Of a stretch of 64,000 bases of DNA, positions 1 to 11,724 are shown piece after piece (position 1 is the stretch's first letter; each line of letters opens with the position of its first letter). The translations under genes and the position numbers were made by a program. The stretch lies in the NCBI RefSeq assembly GCF_030463535.1, contig NC_132891.1:7837622-7901621 (forward strand). Direction: 5' to 3'. A model generated the notes under the pieces. That model was not told where the DNA came from, did not search any database, and saw nothing but the letters and a program-made list of their open reading frames with translations. The DNA comes from Salminus brasiliensis (lineage: Eukaryota > Chordata > Actinopteri > Characiformes > Bryconidae).

Positions 1-104
1 GACACATATGGGGGCATGCACACACTTAGGAGGAAGTATAACTGTGATGTGTAGCTTTCCTCATAAAGACAGAGCAAAGCAAATCTCTTCGTCTTTGTGT
101 GTAT

Positions 105-106
<2 letters not shown>

Positions 107-139
<33 letters not shown>
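107..139. repeat. GT microsatellite
   Basis: Pure alternating GT/TG run of about 16 units. Confidence 0.97.
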
Positions 140-140
<1 letters not shown>

Positions 141-960
141 TGAGGAGGCGTTGAAGAAAGCATAAAGCTGTGTATTTCCATTTTCCACCTCATTGTGATA
201 CAAAACAGCTGACACTGTGTAGATTTCAGGACCCAACCTTTATTGAGCCTCGGTTTTGTTGAGAGCTGTTGCCTTTGTTTATTTAGGTGCCCCGCACACA
301 ATGGCCAAATGAGGCAGAACACAAGTTGCAGTCTGGGGCATTAATTCTTTTGGCATGTGATCCTGAAGCACCTTTTTATGTCTATTATTTGACAAATTAC
401 ACCCTCTCCAATTACCAGGATGGGCCATTCTCCTTTGAAGTCTGAGGCCTTAAGCTATCTTCATCATTCAAAACAGCCACAGAGGCTAATTTGCTCAGGA
501 ACAAAGCTGACCATGAAAAAACTATTTTCTCTCGCTAGCCATCCAGTGTACTACACACTCTCTAAGGGGTGGCCTTCATATAGAGTTACATTGCCGTGGC
601 TACTCCGCTGTCACCCACACACTCTCGATCAGGCAGAGAAGTGGAGGTTTTGTAGCTTTTTCCTAAGTTGAGTGCAGTCCAGTATCACTCAGTGAGAGTG
701 AGAAAAGGTAAACGCAGCTGTTAGTCACCAACAACCATGAGCAAGTAAACTGAATGATGTCAGCATGTTCAAAAAGGCTAGATTTGCGCATTTACATGTA
801 AGCACTGAAAGACTACTCTGAAATCTGTACAATGGAAAGGGTTTTTACAAAGTCATTTTTATTTTATAAAACTGCTTTATAAAAAAGGTCAAAACTCAGA
901 GAGAAAGTTATGTTTTTAACAATATCTGCATACATGTGGACAAGGCCTTAATGAGCACCA

Positions 961-1055
961 CCCTTGAAAGTTTCTTTATGGAACCAGTGGAACGGATTTG
1001 TCTATGGCATCACTCCAAAGAACCCTTTACACACCTTTTTTGGTGTTTCCACAAT
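961..1055 (+). repeat. fragment of a dispersed 'gaacc-ctttatgg' repeat, same family as 26185-26440
   Basis: It contains tttctttatggaaccagtgg and ggcatcactccaaagaaccc, a pattern (TTCTTT-TGGCATCACT-AAAGAACC) that recurs at 26185-26440 and 26765-26880 in this window. The family is common in teleosts and is probably a short non-autonomous DNA element. Boundaries are approximate. Confidence 0.45.
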
Positions 1056-3521
1056 AATTCAGATCAAACCGTGGATCAATTGCACAATTACAGAGGTCAC
1101 TTTTTGTGCCTTTCATTGGTTTATTCATTTTTATTATTTTCCTCAGAAAACACTCTTTTTGTGTTCATGAACACCTGCAAACTAGGAGCCGTTCTGGTCA
1201 GAGAAGGTTTTTAGCCATACAAGTAATCAAGTGGGCCAGAGGACACGGATCCTGGACCACAAATTTTAGAAGCATCAGAGATCAGTGCCCTGGGCCGCTC
1301 CCGGGCTCAGAAACAGTTTTCGCACTTGATCAAACATACCGAATTTGCAGAGCAAGTCCAGAAGAAAGCTCTAGTGTGAAAACTGGACCTTTTAGTCAGG
1401 TCCAGTTCTCACCAAATAGTTAGATCTGCTGCTGTCACAAACCATTGAACAGCTGAACACTTGAGGAGAACCCTAAGTGTCTGCTAGCGCTTAGACAGTT
1501 GAGCCACTCAGGAACCCCTGCACGCTTATTTTTTAAGGCAGAAAGAGGTGAGTCGTGCATTGAAATCACACTAATAGATCCCTTCTAGTAGGGGACTATG
1601 TAGGATGTGCAGATGTTTTAATGATGTTTTTAAACCAAGCAGAGTGAAAATGTTTGGGAGAGAAAAACAACGTAGGCAGTTTTGGGGGTTTATCACTTCC
1701 TAGGATGTTTACGTCATGCATGCCTCTTGAAGAATGCCTCTTGTTTTCAATGGTGGCATTGCATTGCTTGCATATTTGCTTTTAGTTACAATTCTTCGTA
1801 ATCAGACTCTTCTGAGGTTTAGCATTTTATGTTAGAACAAGCGTGCATCAAGAGGACAAGAAAGGCTCCAAACAAACTTCAATTTCAATGCTGATACTTG
1901 CTGGATGTGCAAAGAAGTTCATGGCAGTTCTTACTTACTAAGTTACTCAGAGCTTCCTGAGCTACGACTTTTGTATAAAGTTGTTTTTATGGAAAGGTAC
2001 TTCTGCTGGAGGACTAACAATTATTTTACTTGCACAGGGCTCAGTGTGTTAACGTCTTTATTTTAGAGTAGTCTGGGGGAACCAGACCTTTGACTGCAGT
2101 AGAAACCAGGTGTGTGCATTAACCAGGAGGCTCCCAGACCACTGTAACCACTGTAACTGAGCAAAACATGACAGATGTGCAGAAACTCAAAGCAGTGAAC
2201 TATATGCAAATTTCTGCCTTCTGTTGCAACTGTCTTAATGATATTTTACAGTACGATTATTCGTAAGAGTAACACAATCACATGCAAAGGTGATCGCGAG
2301 CCTCTTTGACACGCAACCAATGAAACTCATTTAAATATCAATAAAACCAAAACGAAGCCAACGATGAGTCACAACTGCACACAATGAAGCATTGATTTCC
2401 TGGCAGTTGTTTTACTTCCAGTGATTTGAATGGATGGCAATTATCGTTTAATCTCAGTCTAAATAAATTATCATGACATGATTGCATTTGTGAGGTCATG
2501 TTTATTCCTCATTGTGGTTGACGGAGTTTAATATGTGTGGAGAGAAGTCTTCTCAGCCTTCTCTGCCAGTTTTAATGGATTATTACAAGCAGTTATGACA
2601 GTTTCATAGTCCGTAACATAACATTACGGGATCCTGAATGCGACCAGTCCATAGTCTGTAGTGTTTAGCAGTCACAGTCATTCTACAATTTCAACAGAGC
2701 CAATGTATACGTTCTGTATACTGTAGTTAAAATTGTACAGTCACAAATGATCTCTGATCTTCTAGCCCAAACTCATCCTCATACTAAACTCATAGTAAAA
2801 GTATAGTTTTCCAATTTAGCTAATAAAACAACTGAAGCGCCCGTAGGCTACCATTTTTCAATTTTTCACTTTTCATAAATGTTTTATATTCCTGTAATTC
2901 TCATAAATAATTTTTACAAATGATATATACATATTGCAATAATAAGTTCTCAAGTAGGCTGTTTGTTACTGTGCCTTAAAGTACACCCACCCTTAATATC
3001 AGGGTCTCCCGCCCTCGTAACACATTTGCACTTTAGAGGGTTGATAACAAGCATGTGGAGGCGGAGCTTGGTGAGGAATGGGCAGAGGAGAACAAAGCCA
3101 ATCAGAGACTGTTCTGCCTCCTATGTCATTGCTCCCACCAGTGGTGCCACCAGTGCCAACGCTACGTAATGAAGAGGAACAATCCTCTCTCTTTCCGCGT
3201 CAGCTGAGGCAGAGTTATGGATGCAGCAGAGTTGAATTTCCAACCACTTGGGGGCGCACTAGGAGTACAAGGAGTAAGTGTGTGAAAATGTTTGTAGCTC
3301 TGTTTTGATTGGCTGTGCTGTAGGGTGTGCCATTCAGAAAGCACTCAGAGCTGAAACACTCCTGAAAACTGCAGTGAGAGTGGGATGGGCTAAACTGCAG
3401 TAGGCTGAATAGGCGGAGATATGTTAATGAGTAAATTTATTTAAATGAGAAAAATTTAGTGTTCAGATATACCAGTCGGTTTCAGGAAAGACAGAGTTGG
3501 ATTTGTGCAACCCTAGTATGC

Positions 3522-3526
<5 letters not shown>

Positions 3527-3555
<29 letters not shown>
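3527..3555. repeat. GT microsatellite
   Basis: Alternating GT run, interrupted once near its left end. Confidence 0.95.
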
Positions 3556-4474
3556 ATGGCATTAAAATGTGTGACGAAAGTGCATTCGGCTGCTGATGGA
3601 GTTGTTCATTTTGTAAGAGAAAAGCCTGAGCCTTTCAATTTCAGAAGCTTTCCTCTTCGAGAGAGGAGTTGCGGACACCTTTTTTTTGCTTCTACTTCCA
3701 TCCCATCTCCTCCTCTCCATAAGTGACTTCCTCCAGCCCCTCTTCGTCTCTCAAGTGTCTGAGAAAAAGAGCACTATAGTTCTAATAATACGCCAATCTC
3801 ACCAAGGCACTGCTCTCATTGCATCCCTCCATCAGACGCTGTTCTGCAGGCCTACAGTTGGATAAGTTCAGTATACGACTCACACTGAAACAAATTTGAA
3901 CCTATTTATTGGTAGATCCTGTTCTAGGAACAGAGGTGAAATACAGTGAAACACTTCCTGAGAAACACGTAACCACTACACTCTAAAAACACATGTTTTG
4001 AGTGTTTGGTAAGGTTGATGGTTATATATAAACACAATGTGCTCTATTGCTTTTGTGCAGTTAAGAAAATGTATATAGATATATAGATAAATATAGAGTA
4101 TAATAAGTGAGCAATTATTAAAATAAGAGAAGCAATCCAGTGTTAATATGGTATCATTTAAAAAAATTTTAAGTGTTTATTATACATTTTGAATATTAAT
4201 GAAATATTTTAGGGGATTATGCAAGTATTTGCATACCTAAGTATTTATTATAAATATATAAACACATGTACTTATGAGAAGTATTTTCATACTTAATGAG
4301 TGCTTTTCTACTCCAGTACTCACAGTACTTTTGCCAATATTGACTATGTACTATATCATATATGCAATTCTACAAATTAGCCATCATCAAACATCAGCTG
4401 TCTTTGTTATGAAGTTGCTTAAAAATATTTCTTCTTCTTATTCGCTTCTTCCTGAACAGCGTCACAGCAGGTCC

Positions 4475-4770
4475 AGAACCTACCTGGAATCGTAGGGCGC
4501 AAGGCCGGAATACCCCCTGGACAGGGCACCAGTCCATCACAAGGTTCCATACACAAACAATTTACAAAACAGTGTAGCAAATTGTCCTATCATGTGATTT
4601 GGGAGGTGGGAAATCAGAGTATCTGGAGAAAACCCACACGGACACTGGGAGAACACAGCAAACTCCTCACAGACAGTGACTGGAGCAAGGATCGTACCCA
4701 CAACCCCAGACCCCTTGAGCCACGTGACACACATACACACTACTTATGGTGCCACTGTGCCACCCAAAAC
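4475..4770 (+). repeat. degenerate interspersed repeat of a type widespread in fish
   Basis: It carries ccctggacagggcaccagtc, then gggaggtgggaaatcagagt, gaaaacccacacggacactg and ggagcaaggatcgtacccac in fixed order. I recognise this as an interspersed repeat seen very often in fish genomes. I do not assign it to a transposon class. The 71-codon open frame inside it is not a gene. Confidence 0.6.
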
Positions 4771-5534
4771 CATCCCAATTCCTCCCAAATAAAATAAGAT
4801 ATAAAGAGTGAATCACTGTGAACAACAGACCATGCAGGTCGAGCAGTGCCCTCTAGTGCATCTGACTCTGCTGCACTGGATCCACAGTATTATGTGAAAC
4901 TCAGAATGCAGAAATTCAGAAATGCAGCTCACCATTAGGAGACATTGAATCATTTAGACGTCTGATCATACTGTCTGATGAAAAGCACTGAAATGACGTC
5001 TTTACCTTGGCCTACGTTTCGAGCACAGTGTCCAGTGAAATCTGAGGGCCAGAGGTAAGGTGATGGAGAATGAGGCTATGTACCGATCTGTTTTCTTTGC
5101 TGCATGGATGAGTAACATCATCTCCCACCAATTACCCCCAGCGACAGACTGAGGTCTGTGTACCACAGGAAAAAAAAAACACCCGAGTGTAAAGCAAAGT
5201 TAATTGGATTTTAGCAGCTTGTGAAGGACAGCTGTTACACACGTTCACAAATGAGCATCTGAAATGTATTCATTTTGAAAAGCACTTACATATATGTTTT
5301 AAATGGACACTGCTGCAGTGCTTCTGCTGATGGCTTTACAGTACATTGCGAAGTAATGATGTTCTTTTGAACAGTAAAACCTCTCTAACTTACTGTTAGC
5401 TATTTCATCTCGCTCAGTGTATTTGGCCTCGCTGATCGAGAAAAACAAAAACAATCCCAGAATTCTCTAAACTTACTAAAAGCCAGGCAGATACTCAACC
5501 CCAGATCCCAACATCTTTAACCAGTCATGTTTTT

Positions 5535-6653
5535 ATGGACTATTTTAATAATAAAATAGAAAATATTAGACAACAAATCCAACCCTGCTTATTAAATCAA
5601 ACATGGCCGTCACCTGATGTAGTTGCTTTAGAACATAACTTAGTTGTAGAACAAAGGCTGGAAGCCTTCTACCCACTTCCACAGCCTGAACTAGAAAAAA
5701 TTATATCCTCAGCTAATTGTACAACATGTACACTCGACCCGATTCCCTCTAAATTGCTAAAAGAAATTCTCCCAATTATAATCAGACCTCTTTTAACAAT
5801 TGTAAATTCATCCCTTAGCCTAGGGCATGTACCCCAAACCCCAAAATTAGCAGTTATAAAACCTTTAATCAAGAAACCAAATCTTGATCCTAGTGTATTA
5901 TCTAATTATAGACCCATCTCAAGCTTAACATTCGTATCTAAGATATTAGAAAAAGCTGTGGCCCAACAACTCTGCTTATACCTGAGTAAAAATGACATGT
6001 ATGAGAAATTCCAGTCTGGATTTAGACCCAATCACAGCACAGGAACAGCCCTAGTGAAGATTACGAATGATCTCCTTCTTGCCTCTGATCAAGGCTACGT
6101 ATCTTTATTAGTCCTACTAGACCTTAGTGCAGCCTTTGATACAATAGATCATACTATATTACTAGAAAGATTAGAGAAAATGGTTGGAATCACAGGGACA
6201 GCCCTATCATGGTTCCAATCATATCTAACGGGACGCTATCAATTTGTAAAGATAAAAGATTTATCTTCAAACTACGCAGAAGTAAGATATGGACTTCCGC
6301 AAGGCTCAATTTTAGGACTGCTATTATTTACATTATACATGTTACCACTGGGCTCAGTTATAAGCAGACATGGTGTTAATTTCCATTTCTATGCAGATGA
6401 CACACAGCTCTATATATCAGCCAAACCTGACGATAAATTTAGACTACAGAAAATGGAGGACTGTGTAAAGGATATAAAACTCTGGATGTCACATAACTTC
6501 CTTCTCCTCAACAGTGACAAAACCCAAGTTCTCCTTTTAGGTCCAAAAGACTCTAGAAATAAACTATCAGACTTAATGTTAGACTTGGCTGATTCTTCCA
6601 TCATTCCATCGTCACAACAGCCTTTATGCAGCTTAGGAACATCTCCAAACTAA
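5535..6653 (+). pseudogene. L2 LINE reverse transcriptase fragment (RT core)
   Basis: A 372-codon open frame encodes the RT core. YRPISS lies at about residues 125-130, SGFRPNHSTGTAL at 161-173, motif A LDLSAAFD with the catalytic Asp at 196, motif B GLPQGSILG at 253-261, and the YADD box at 286-289 within FYADDTQLY. The clade usually has Pro after the SxLG of motif B and this copy has Leu. The frame runs out near 6620, where the sequence joining the RT to the C-terminal segment has been deleted with a frameshift. The first ATG is not the native start, since similarity extends upstream through stops and the N-terminal endonuclease is missing. It is not expected to give a working protein. Confidence 0.88.
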
Positions 6654-7165
6654 GAAACTCCTTATCACTACAAGACGCAGAAAAGCTAGTACATGCTTTT
6701 ATTACCTCAAGGCTAGATTATTGTAACGCACTACTGTCAGGTTGTTCCAGCAGGAACCTCAATAAACTTCAGCTAGTGCAAAATGCTGCAGCCAGGGTCC
6801 TTACTAAAACTAAAAAATTTGACCATATCAGTCCAGTTCTATCAGCACTTCATTGGCTCCCAGTTAAATTCCGTATCGAAAACATAATTCTTCAATTAAC
6901 ATATAAGGCCCTACATGGCCTCGCTCCTGAGCACCTGCGGGATCTTATTGTATATTACGAACCATCAAGACTACTTAGATCTCAGGGTGCTGGCCTCTTA
7001 CTCATTCCCAAAATTCAGAAAACCTCAGCAGGGGGAAGAGCCTTTTCTTATAAAGCCCCCCAGCTCTGGAATAACCTTCCAGATAATGTTCGAGACTCAG
7101 ACACAGTCTCAATCTTTAAATCTAAGCTGAAAACTTATATGTTTAGTTTAGCTTTTGGTAATTAA
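6626..7165 (+). pseudogene. L2 LINE C-terminal segment (post-RT), out of frame with RT
   Basis: The frame encodes 179 residues downstream of the RT, beginning in a LRNISKLRNSLS block. It includes ITSRLDYCNALLSG, KLQLVQNAAARVL, LHWLPV and APQLWNNLP, all typical of the C-terminal part of L2-type polyproteins, and ends near FKSKLKTYMF. It overlaps the upstream RT frame by 28 bases in a different frame. This is best explained by an internal deletion and frameshift in an originally single ORF. The end of the frame is close to the usual end of the L2 protein, so this half is nearly complete. Confidence 0.88.
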
Positions 7166-9423
7166 TGTTTCTTAGGTAAGGGCTGCAGGTCCAGGAGTTC
7201 GCGGACCCAGGGAATTGTAGTACACTGAGATGCTGGAGTTGTCGTCTCGCTGCTTACACGCGATCACTCAGGTTTGTTGACGGTGGAGCAGATAGATGCT
7301 GATGTTCTCAGGGTGCGCCCGTGTCCGTGTTACCTTCTGGCTATCTCCTTTTAATTATGCTGTGATAATCAGACCTGCCGGAGTCATCAGACATACCCAG
7401 ATGCTGATTCTCAACATTCTCTGCCCTCCATAAAATTCTTCTTAGAACTAACTTTTCTCTTTTTACCTTCTTCGAGTAAATGGCCACCCAGCCCGACCTG
7501 CTGGAAGATTGCCCGCTGAGATCCCCTCTACCTGCGTCCAACCAGCTGCCACCTACCAGTCCGGCCAGCGGGTCTCCCCCAACCCACCACCACCCATGGC
7601 TCACCCGCCTGCCGCTGCTGCCTGTTTGGTGGCCGTGCTAAAACCTAGATGGACTTGTGTCTGTCTGACACTATTAATATCACCACTATCAACTTTCTGT
7701 TGTATCTGGTTTGGTCATTTTTATCATTAATGTTTAAAATAGTCTGGCCAGAGGAGGATGGGTCCCCCTTGTGAGTCTTGGTTCCTCCCAAGGTTTCTTC
7801 CTCCAGCTCTGGGGGAGTTTTTCCTAGCCACTGTCGCCGTTGGCTTGCTAACGGGGGTCTTTGACCCTTCATGTTATTTCTTCTTTCTTCTCTGTCTCTG
7901 TCCTTTATTAAGTACTAATTATGTAAAGCTGCTTTGTGACGACAACAGTTGTAAAAAGCGCTATACAAATAAATTTGACTTGACTTGACATCTACCCCTC
8001 TTTCTTCTCTCCTCTCCCTGCCTTTATTTCTCCCTCTCTTTTGTCACGTACGTAGAGATAGGGGCCAATTCTTCTTGTCTGTGTTCCTGTGTTCTTGGGA
8101 AATGTCATAATTTGCAGCCCAAGCACAGCTCCAGTCAAAGGTTCACATCTAGCCAAGTACCGTCCGAATGCCCAGGTGTGTTCTTGTTCCACCCATGTTA
8201 TTGAGGATGCATCAGGATGGGACTTGTGTGGACTTGACACGGTCAAACATCCCAGAATGCATTACGCACCTCATTCCGATAGCAAAATGACCGCGCAGCG
8301 TTCTCCCGTCCTCAGCAGTCTGTACTGGCAAGTCAGTTCTACCAAATACACCAGTCCCAACTTGGCGTACTTTGTATTGAGAATTCCCCAGAATAAACTG
8401 GCTTAGGCATCATCATATACATTATATGATTATATGCTATGATGATATGACTGTATATATTTTTATATCAGATCAGAGAAGAGATGCAGCTAAAAATCAA
8501 TTTAAAAGTAAAGTTTAAAAGTAAAAGATTTTTTTTTTATCTGAAGCTAGTTTGAAGAGCAAAGCTTGGTTCTCTTGGATTTCTCCTGGACGCCCCCAGT
8601 CCAGCCAGCACAGCCTGGATGTGTTCAACTCCATCAGCAGCAGCTCACCTGATTTACCATCATTAAGCCCTGATTTACCAAACCAGGTGTTGGATGATCA
8701 CTATAAATAATACTAGACTCCATGAGGAGAACTCTGGAGATGTTTTAGTGATAAAATCACTGGTTTTTGGAATGTTATTAGTATTAATTTTCATATTAGT
8801 GTTCTGATTCATGTTAAAATCAGAAGATAACTTATCTAAAACTTAAAATCACTTATTTCCACTTCAACAAAATCAACAAAATCATATAAAACTTTAGTGT
8901 ACGCCTTCACTCATCTGGTCAGTATAAGGTCACGGTTATGATCACCAGCTGCTTTTAACAGGATAATGCACTGCAGTCCAGCAATTAGGTTTACAATGCC
9001 CATGAGAACCAACAGGACCATAAAATGCAGTTAAGCTTATAATGCAATGATAATATTTGATTGTCTCATAATAACTTCCCTCCTAGCAGCTCTAAAACGT
9101 CTCATAAAACTAAACAAAGCTTTTCTGTGATCACAGTTCACAGCAGGTCTGAGGGAGCTCGATCAGACCACATGCATCGCTCCGCACAGCGCCTCCTTTT
9201 CCTTGAGTGGCAAATAGAAGCGCTCCATCTAGTGGTGGATTTCAGGCAGTGTAGCTTCATGATCACTTCCATGTGCGCACGCTCACTCTCTAGTGGGCAT
9301 ATGAGGAACTGCAGGTCATTTATAACAGCTGTAGAACCAGACAGACCTATGATGAACTATAGCTTCATTTAAAATTGAAGAGAATCAGTTCAGCTGAACA
9401 TTTGCTGTGATAGTGCGGGATGA

Positions 9424-9471
9424 GGGGTGGAGTATGGGTGGGGTGGGGTGGGGTGGTGTGGGGTAGGGGTG
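9424..9471 (+). repeat. GGGGT tandem run with G-quadruplex potential
   Basis: The plus strand has several successive GGGG(T/TG) units separated by one to three bases, enough G-tracts for an intramolecular quadruplex. It lies in intergenic DNA with no adjacent gene start recognised. Confidence 0.6.
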
Positions 9472-10654
9472 AGCATTTACTCTCTATCTCAACCACTCAT
9501 GAAAACTTGACAAGTGTACACTGTGAAGATCCTTAATAAACCAAATATTATAATCCCACCTGATATCATAATATTACACCTTTCATTATTTATTAGAGGA
9601 TCGGTTGAATTATTGATAAAGCAAGGGCACTGCAAAGAATGAGGTTTAATATTCTTTATTGATTTATAGACATTAATCTGTTTTTTTTTTCTGTGGTAAC
9701 TCCAAGGTTCTCTTGATACCAATAATATTTCCATAAAGTTCTGTGTTTCATTTAAATTACATCTATGATATTGTACTCACATATGCATTTATTGGTTGAT
9801 CTCCTTTATTGCAATAAACAAGAGTAGCCAGTATGAGTTGAATATTGCTACGTTTCGCCATACATACTCTTCGCCCCTCTGACAATTCAGTTCAAAAATA
9901 ACTTTTATTGGCAAGACGAGGTTTGACCAAAGCTTCTCCGTATTTTTCCCTTTTCTCTGCTCCTGGAGAGGCTTAGGGTGGAATAAGGCTACGGCTAAAA
10001 CACACTTCATCACTAACGTTACACCTGCCCTGAAAGGTTGGATGGATCTACCAAAGAACTCCAGACATTTATGTACACTGATGATGCTTCTTCTGGGGGT
10101 GACTACAGGATGAGCATCTTTCTTTACAGAGTTATTTTATTTTTTTCACGGATGGAACTAAGTGTGTCTGTCTCATGCTTGTGTGGAGTGTGCAAAGTGG
10201 TGGATCACTTTTACTGTGTGGGGTTCACAGCCCGTAGAGTGTTACTGAAGCCCCTGGTGGCCCGTTTTTACTGTGTTAGCGGCAGCGCTAACTGAAAAAT
10301 CTCCTTTAACTGCAGATCCTGAATCAGCTATATCCACTGTATAGTGAGCATCTGCACTTAGAGGACACTTTAGAGCATAGATCAGTTGTGAGCACACCAG
10401 GGCCCAGAGTGGTCTGTAGGCCACCTAGACAAGTCTGGAGAGGTCTGTACACACACTCACACACACACAACACTAGAAGATACACACCAACAAGAACTAT
10501 AGCACCCTTGCTAGTGCCTCGCTAACTAAAGAGAAAAAAAATCAAATACATCTGCAAATAGAGGTCAGTTCAATCAAAGCACGATGGTGGACGCCAACAT
10601 CCGTTAGCATTAAGTAATGGCATTATTATCATGAGACTATACTAGACCTGCTGT

Positions 10655-10657
<3 letters not shown>

Positions 10658-10689
<32 letters not shown>
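10658..10689. repeat. CA microsatellite
   Basis: Pure CA run of about 15 units. Confidence 0.96.
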
Positions 10690-10693
<4 letters not shown>

Positions 10694-11588
10694 CAAACAA
10701 ACTTTGAAACTAAGCTACATATGCAAAGGGTATGGCTGACTATATATTGTTTTCACTCAGGTTTTGCTGTGTCCTGGGTCCCTTAGCAGAGATTCATAAG
10801 GCCCTTTAATATGAAGGGCCAGCGACTGCCCCCCCCTCCTCCCTCAAAGTCCCTCCTGCTGCACTGAAAAGGCTAGCATCTCTGTGGACGAACACGGATG
10901 CACACGCAACCGTTTTACAGAACCCTGTACATTTGGTGTATAATGCTCATCTAGAACAAGTCACATAAATCAATTACTTATTGCATTGCAATATCCAAAC
11001 AACAGTAAGACATGTTAGCGCGTCAGCGCATTGCTTGTCAATGGAAGGGCATTGTGTATCTCCAGCAGTACTTTGTGAGAAATGCATCCAACATAGCGGG
11101 CCATTGTTCTCATTTGTCTCGTCCTCCGAGTCGATGCTTCCACTTGCCCAGGTACATCATTATCTACAGTGAGTAGGCCACGTCCCCCCAGAGTACCCCC
11201 CACCCCCCTGTCGTGCAGGTTTTCTACCTACATAGAAAAATATTTTTTTTCTTTTTCATGTGGAGTTTTTTTTTCCCTCATAATCTTCACATCACTATGT
11301 AATCAACAAAACAGTGTTCTATGAAAATGAACAAACAAACAAAAATCATAATAACCAACAAAAACAATAACATTAAATCCATCATAGTCATAGTAAAATA
11401 AAAATTAGATGCATTGCATGGCTTTAGATTCAAGACAGGAAGTTCAGACCAAAGAACAGGAGATTGTACGGTCTTGACCTTGTCCATTTGTGACCTTCTG
11501 ACCTTCAGCTTAGATTCTCTGGATATCTTCTCTCCCTACCCCACCCCCTGACTTCCTGCTTAGTTAATATTCTCCTGGTTGTTGTTTT

Positions 11589-11594
11589 TTTATT
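11589..11594 (-). terminator. candidate polyadenylation signal (AATAAA)
   Basis: AATAAA on the minus strand about 1.6 kb beyond the znf385a stop codon, followed by an A-rich tract. It also lies only four bases after the stop of the small ORF at 11599-11724. A second AATAAA at 12745-12740 is an alternative, more proximal signal. Confidence 0.35.
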
Positions 11595-11598
11595 TTTG

Positions 11599-11724
11599 TC
11601 ATCCCTCTTTCTCAGGGTTGCCAGTTGGTGGAGCTGGAGGTGGAGCCTGGCTGGGCTTCAGGCTGAGAGACACAGGAGCAGGTGGTGGAGAAAGAGCTGG
11701 ATTCATATTGCTGGTCTTTTTCAT
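11599..11724 (-). CDS. small proline-rich ORF of uncertain status, 41 residues
   Basis: On the minus strand an ATG opens 41 codons, MKKTSNMNPALSPPPAPV followed by SLSLKPSQAPPPAPPTGNPE and a short acidic-basic end, then TGA. An AATAAA lies four bases after the stop. The strand is the same as znf385a and the position falls in its presumed distal 3' UTR. The proline-rich composition looks protein-like, but no family is recognised and there is no convincing splice acceptor in front. It may be a chance ORF in the 3' UTR, a translated small ORF, or the last exon of an unrecognised transcript. Confidence 0.2.
   Translation of the reverse strand: MKKTSNMNPALSPPPAPVSLSLKPSQAPPPAPPTGNPEKEG

Larger units (their letters stand above)
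1..5379. other. intergenic region with simple repeats and repeat fragments
   Basis: I see no exon here on either strand. The region holds GT microsatellites at 107-139 and 3527-3555, a fragment of the 'ggttcttt' MITE family near 961-1055, and an interspersed repeat at about 4475-4770. AT-rich sequence fills 4000-4400. The open frames are short and have no recognisable domain. Confidence 0.6.
5380..7989 (+). mobile_element. L2-clade non-LTR retrotransposon (LINE), 5'-truncated and defective
   Basis: The block holds the reverse transcriptase region, the conserved C-terminal segment and the 3' UTR of an L2-type LINE. Similarity starts near 5380-5450, where codons read LIEKNKNNPR, a segment just before the RT core in this clade; the endonuclease part is absent. 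The 3' end has the characteristic hairpin-like gttgtaaaaagcgctataca followed by a TTGAC repeat tail (about 7976-7989). The left boundary is approximate. The copy is broken by an internal deletion with frameshift near 6610-6640. It lies about 3.6 kb beyond the presumed 3' end of znf385a, in the opposite orientation. Confidence 0.9.
7990..11569. other. intergenic region between the L2 element and the znf385a 3' end
   Basis: I find no gene. The region includes a GGGGT-type run (9424-9471), a CA microsatellite (10658-10689), and a possible old repeat at about 8570-8740 (cagcagcagctcacctgatt) that I cannot place in a family. Confidence 0.5.

Noticed and set aside
4582..4797. 71-codon ORF in the repeat at 4475-4770
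   Set aside because: It lies entirely within a widespread interspersed repeat and has no domain.
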